Shown here: one piece after another, positions 8,089-10,642 of the stretch | Numbering within the stretch: position 1 is the stretch's first letter | Layout: every line of letters starts with the position of its first letter | Source: CAZGYE01 sp964530165 | GTDB lineage: Bacteria; Planctomycetota; Planctomycetia; Planctomycetales; Planctomycetaceae | Assembly: GCA_964530165.1 (NCBI GenBank) | Contig: CAZGYE010000205.1 | Coordinates: 1-10,642 of the forward strand | Direction of reading: 5' to 3' | Length of the DNA stretch: 10,642 bases | Notes under the pieces: generated by a model | What the model was told of the DNA's origin: nothing | The model's database searches: none | The model's input: only the letters and a program-made list of their open reading frames with translations | Position numbers and translations under genes: made by a program

Positions 8089-8937
8089 ATGGACCGCGTT
8101 GTCAGTCTTGTTTGGTTTTTGGCCGGCGTCAGTCCGCTGGCTGCCCAGGACAAACACCACGCCGACCACCTGGGCCAAATGTTCCAGGCCCGTTGCGCCG
8201 TTTGCCACACGGTGCCGGACACGGCCTTTGCGACCGATCGCGCCTGGTTGAAACAAGTAAATAGCACGGCGTGAAGCGGCACACCACCCGAGGTCCGTGC
8301 GGCCTTGGTCGCTTATCTGAAGTCCTCGCAGTTGGAGCGTCCCGCGACGATTTCCTCTCTGGCCCGGCCGAGTTCAAGGGGCCTGGGTTGGGTTGAATCG
8401 ACGATCCCGGACGGTGAACTGTTCCTGGAAAACGCCGCCGGCAAGCTGTTTCGCCTGACATGGCAACCGGGCCAAAAGGATCGGCGGCGTGGTTTGCATC
8501 CTGGCGAGTACAAAGTCAGGGGCTACCGGATTCGCAAAAAAGACGCCCAGGGAACCGGCTGGCACATTTCGGTTGCCTCGGCCGGATTTCGCAAGCTGGT
8601 GGTCCGAGCGAAGCAAGACGCCAAAATCGACATTCAGCCCACCATCGTCATGAACTGCCGCGTGCGTCGAGGGCATCACAAGGTGACGGTTCAAACGACC
8701 GTGCAAGGGGCCGCAGACAGCGGGCTGACAATCTATCGTCGGGGCAATCGGATTCCACTTCACTACCGCCTGACGAACGCCGACGGGAAAGCCGTTGCCA
8801 GCGGACCGATGCGGTACGGCTGAGGGGGCGGCGCCATGGCCTCGTGCAGGCCTCCCAAAGAGTTCGTCCGGGCGGAGCTGGTCTTCGCTCATCCACCGTT
8901 CGAGGTGCGGGGCAAGACCACGGCAGAGGTCCGCTAG
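8089..8937 (+). CDS. Candidate two-selenocysteine exported c-type cytochrome-like protein
   Basis: One frame of 282 codons runs from ATG 8089 to TAG 8935-8937, interrupted only by TGA at codons 62 (8272-8274) and 245 (8821-8823). Residues 1-19 form a signal peptide (cleavage near PLAA-QD). CAVCH (36-40) is a haem c attachment motif. After UGA62 comes TPPEVRAALVAYLKS (about 65-79), which resembles the C-terminal helix of a class I cytochrome c, so the domain spans the UGA. Residues about 95-282 appear strand-rich and unknown to me, with RMRYG-type sequence ending MRYG-UGA-GGG and C253 eight residues on. Codon use stays coding-like throughout, with no frameshift. The fragment ending at UGA62 alone (61 aa) could not complete the cytochrome fold. 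I infer that both UGAs are read as selenocysteine, supported by the two stem-loops. The alternative is a gene with two nonsense mutations or two sequencing errors. It has its own promoter and strong ribosome site. Confidence 0.65.
8288..8308 (+). promoter_or_regulatory. SECIS-like stem-loop after UGA codon 62
   Basis: Bases 8288-8295 (CCGAGGUC) pair with 8301-8308 (GGCCUUGG) as an 8-base-pair stem including two G-U pairs. The apical loop is CGUGC (8296-8300). The loop begins 21 bases after the UGA and has G in its second position. Bacterial SECIS elements are described as having the loop about 16-37 bases after UGA and a G in the first two loop positions. Manual fold only. Confidence 0.55.
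8838..8852 (+). promoter_or_regulatory. SECIS-like stem-loop after UGA codon 245
   Basis: GGCCU (8838-8842) and AGGCC (8848-8852) form a perfect five-base-pair stem closing the loop CGUGC (8843-8847). The loop begins 19 bases after the UGA. The loop sequence is identical to that of the stem-loop at 8288-8308, although the stems differ. The lower stem is poorly defined. Manual fold only. Confidence 0.5.
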
Positions 8938-8987
8938 TTGAGTAGTCACGCATCTTTGCCTGACCTACTCGCTGGCTCGCGTATGAA

Positions 8988-9055
8988 CCGCGGATATACA
9001 TCCGCGGCTAGTTTCCAATTCACAATTTTCAATAGCTGCGGATGCATATCCGCAG
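8988..9055 (+). repeat. Left REP unit (two hairpins)
   Basis: Hairpin A (8988-9007) has an 8-bp perfect stem CCGCGGAT/ATCCGCGG with loop ATAC. Hairpin B (9036-9055) has an 8-bp perfect stem CTGCGGAT/ATCCGCAG with loop GCAT. The spacer is 28 bases and contains CAATTCACA. The unit follows the TAG of the preceding gene by 50 bases and could also act in its transcription termination or mRNA stability. Confidence 0.8.
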
Positions 9056-9069
9056 TACTATCGTAAGTT

Positions 9070-9555
9070 ATGCCCGTCTACTTGCTGACCTATCATGCTT
9101 ACCGCTCGTGGATGCCTGATCGCCGGCAAGGCTACGTGAAACGCGGCCAAGGGATTCTGCCGAGAGATGACGAAACGGCGCGGGTCTACAATCGACGGGC
9201 GAAGCATCCACCGGTGCAGTTCGACGAAGAACAGCGCCGCTTGCTGATTGAAACTGCAGCAACCGTCTGTCGGGAGTGCCAATGGGAGCTGTACGAAATG
9301 GTAGCCGTCAGCAGTCACGTCCATTTGCTTCTGGGATGGCGCAGCGACTTGGCGGTCCAAGCAGTCTCGAACCGTCTCAAACGCAGACTGGGAGCAGCCC
9401 GGAGCAAAGCCGCCGACAAACCGGGGCCTTGGTTTTCGCGGGGTCTCAGTCGAAAGCGAGTGGCGGATGAATCACACTTCGGCCATCTTTGCCGCGCCTA
9501 CTTGCCGCAACACGGGAGCATTCGCTGGAGCCTGCTCAAACAAGCCTTGCAATGA
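9070..9555 (+). CDS. REP-associated tyrosine transposase (RAYT), Y1/IS200-like
   Basis: The 161-residue protein belongs to the TnpA_REP branch of the Y1 HUH transposase superfamily. The metal-binding HUH motif is H83-V-H85 in VSSHVHLLLGW. Y144 in CRAYLPQHG is the likely nucleophile that attaches to DNA. An N-terminal strand YLLTYHAYRSW (4-14) is typical of the fold, as is the basic helix NRLKRRLGAARSK (101-113). Such enzymes nick single-stranded REP hairpins and are usually single-copy and domesticated rather than self-mobilising. Start ATG 9070 gives the full domain; no clear Shine-Dalgarno precedes it. All catalytic residues appear present, so it is likely functional. The flanking REP units are its probable substrates. 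Confidence 0.85.
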   Translation: MPVYLLTYHAYRSWMPDRRQGYVKRGQGILPRDDETARVYNRRAKHPPVQFDEEQRRLLIETAATVCRECQWELYEMVAVSSHVHLLLGWRSDLAVQAVSNRLKRRLGAARSKAADKPGPWFSRGLSRKRVADESHFGHLCRAYLPQHGSIRWSLLKQALQ

Positions 9556-9563
9556 ACGTGTGC

Positions 9564-9631
9564 CCGCGGAGATGCATCCGCGGCTGATTCTCAATTCACA
9601 TGATTCAGTAGCTGCGGATGCATATCCGCAG
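9564..9631 (+). repeat. Right REP unit (two hairpins)
   Basis: Hairpin A (9564-9583) has a 7-bp stem CCGCGGA/TCCGCGG with a 6-base loop. Hairpin B (9612-9631) is identical to hairpin B of the left unit. The spacer is again exactly 28 bases and 20 of these match the left copy. It lies 8 bases upstream (on the plus strand) of the end of the minus-strand gene remnant. Confidence 0.8.
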
Positions 9632-9639
9632 TCTTCGCG

Positions 9640-9798
9640 TCACACAGCCGGCAGCAGCCAGGGTTTGCGGTACTCGGGGCGGGTGCGCAGCGCGTTGGCT
9701 TCTTGGTCGTCGATGAAGAGTTCCGTTTTCGGGTCGAGGGAGATCTGGCGGCCGAGGCGGGCGGAGATGTTGCCGGAGTGGCAGAGGATCGACGCCGG
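9640..9798 (-). pseudogene. 3' remnant of a Gfo/Idh/MocA-family oxidoreductase
   Basis: Directly after the sthA stop, in the same minus-strand frame, 52 codons read ASILCHSGNISARLGRQ, then LDPKTELFIDDQEANAL, then RPEYRKPWLLPAV and TGA (9640-9642). This is the usual C-terminal end of planctomycete Gfo/Idh/MocA dehydrogenases (CH-GNI-RLGR, DP, D-EAN-L, YRKPW). No start codon, Rossmann domain or remainder of the gene is present, so it is a truncated relic left by a deletion or recombination. The resemblance is judged by eye. The relic may extend some codons into the sthA end (to about 9825). Confidence 0.7.
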
Positions 9799-10642
9799 CT
9801 ACACCGTGAGGACTTCCTCTGCGCCGGCCGGCTCCGTGACGTTCGCGTAGTGGAAGGTCATGTCGTGGAAGTAGTCGATCGTTCCACCGAAGGCCATCAC
9901 CGCTTGCCCCATCTGGACGATTTCCGTCGCCATTTCGCCGATCGAGTGCACACCCAACAGCTCCCGTGTATCGCGGTGGAACAACAGCTTGAGCATGCCC
10001 GTCTTGTCGCCGGCGAAGGGACTGCACGGGATTTCCGGGAAGCGGGTCACTTCAGCATCGAACGGCACGCGCTCGGCCGTCAACTGCTCCTCGTTGCGGC
10101 CGACCATGGAGATCTCAGGAATTGTGAACAGTGCACAGGGCGTCTGTTCGCATCGGTCGCGGTGCTGCTCGAAGATGCAACAGACCGCGTGACTGCCCTG
10201 CTCCATCGACACACCGGCCAGTGACGGAAACCCAATCACGTCGCCGGCGCCGTAAATGTGTGGGACCCAGGTCTGGTGGTTTTCATTGCACCACAACCGG
10301 CCGCGTTCGTCCGGTTCGAGTCCGGCGGCCTGCAGATTCAGATGCTCGGTGTTGCCGATCCTTCCTACACAAAACAGGGCCGTCTCACCAATCAGTTGCT
10401 TGCCGTTCTCCAACTGAACGGCGACCATCTCGTGCACCAGCCGATCGACGCCGACCACCTCTTCACCCAGTCGGAAAACGATGCCCACAGACCGCGCGCG
10501 ATCCAACAACGCATCGACAACCTCACGATCGCAACCGTCCAATAGCCGCTCGCGGCCGTCGACCACAGTGACCTGCACGCCGAGCGTCGCAAACATGGTG
10601 GCGTACTCGATGCCGGTCACTCCGCCTCCGACCACGATCATC
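9799..10642 (-). CDS. sthA: Soluble pyridine nucleotide transhydrogenase, C-terminal two-thirds (partial)
   Basis: The gene enters from beyond the right edge and ends at TAG 9799-9801. SthA is a cytoplasmic FAD enzyme that balances NADPH and NADH. The 280 visible residues begin at the NAD(P)-binding strand VVGGGVTGIEYA (GxGxxG, 3-14), pass the FAD-contacting YGAGDVIGFPSLAG (130-143) and include the dimerisation domain with FTIPEISMVGRNEEQL (172-187) and GQAVMAFGGTIDYF (245-258). TIPEIS-VG and the GTIDYF region favour SthA over dihydrolipoamide dehydrogenase. The N-terminal FAD domain with the redox region is outside the window. After TFHYANVTE the last ten residues do not resemble the usual AYRVAALNGLNRL ending, and a foreign gene relic follows at once, so the C-terminus may have been replaced in a rearrangement. 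Confidence 0.85.
   Translation of the reverse strand, partial: MIVVGGGVTGIEYATMFATLGVQVTVVDGRERLLDGCDREVVDALLDRARSVGIVFRLGEEVVGVDRLVHEMVAVQLENGKQLIGETALFCVGRIGNTEHLNLQAAGLEPDERGRLWCNENHQTWVPHIYGAGDVIGFPSLAGVSMEQGSHAVCCIFEQHRDRCEQTPCALFTIPEISMVGRNEEQLTAERVPFDAEVTRFPEIPCSPFAGDKTGMLKLLFHRDTRELLGVHSIGEMATEIVQMGQAVMAFGGTIDYFHDMTFHYANVTEPAGAEEVLTV

Larger units (their letters stand above)
8988..9631 (+). mobile_element. REP/RAYT island: Y1 transposase gene between two REP units
   Basis: A complete REP-associated tyrosine transposase gene is enclosed by two 68-base REP units in the same orientation (8988-9055 and 9564-9631). The left unit ends 14 bases before the gene start and the right begins 8 bases after its stop. 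This is the arrangement expected of a RAYT with its cognate repeats. I see no clear target-site duplication. Confidence 0.7.

Noticed and set aside
7973..8251. Plus-strand frame overlapping the end of hepT and the cytochrome start
   Set aside because: It is out of frame with the CAVCH gene, has no ribosome site and no recognisable content.
8089..8274. A stand-alone 61-residue mini-cytochrome ending at the first TGA
   Set aside because: It would stop before the loop and helix that complete the cytochrome c fold, and the same frame goes on coding at once after the TGA without a new start or ribosome site.
8279..8300. Alternative hairpin GCAC-ACC / GGT-CC-GTGC right after the first UGA
   Set aside because: Its loop starts only 11 bases after UGA and the stem is bulged; the 8-bp stem at 8288-8308 is more regular and at a better distance. 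The two compete, so folding should be tested.
8272..8823. UGA read as tryptophan (genetic code change)
   Set aside because: hisD, mntA, hepT and the transposase all end properly at UGA, and Trp codons in these genes are TGG.

Overview
The window looks like chromosomal DNA of a planctomycete, probably of the Pirellulales type. This is inferred from gene content, not from a marker gene. The clues are a moderately high G+C content, a secreted ceramidase-like enzyme, an Uma2 protein, a short RAYT-type Y1 transposase, a Gfo/Idh/MocA gene end and intergenic arrays of 7-8 base repeats. UGA serves as an ordinary stop in several genes (hisD, both toxin-antitoxin genes, the transposase), and Trp is encoded by TGG.

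Layout, left to right. 1-250: gene-free leader with two inverted arrays of octamer repeats. 251-1645: hisD (histidine biosynthesis). 1701-3107: exported neutral-ceramidase-like hydrolase. 3317-3874: Uma2-family PD-(D/E)XK protein. 3900-4166 (minus): 88-residue protein of unknown function, divergent from the next gene. 4487-7252: aconitase acnA, carrying a 32-codon in-frame insertion made of an inverted heptamer repeat. 7313-7976: overlapping MntA-type nucleotidyltransferase / HepT HEPN toxin-antitoxin pair. 8089-8937: an exported c-type cytochrome-like protein whose single reading frame is interrupted twice, only by UGA. 8988-9631: RAYT transposase between two 68-base REP units. 9640-10642 (minus): 3' remnant of a Gfo/Idh/MocA oxidoreductase abutting a partial soluble transhydrogenase (sthA).

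The strongest candidate for something new is 8089-8937. One frame of 282 codons starts at a good Shine-Dalgarno, has a signal peptide and a CAVCH haem-binding motif, and runs through UGA codons at positions 62 and 245 to a UAG stop. Each UGA is followed, after 21 and 19 bases, by a stem-loop with the same five-base apical loop CGUGC. This spacing and a G in the second loop position fit the bacterial SECIS pattern. I propose a two-selenocysteine, haem-c-containing secreted protein. A doubly nonsense-mutated pseudogene is the main alternative.

The genes do not form one pathway. They are mostly single transcription units, several with a TAYAATGA -10-like element upstream. The right third (toxin-antitoxin, REP/RAYT, gene remnant) looks like a more plastic stretch of the chromosome.
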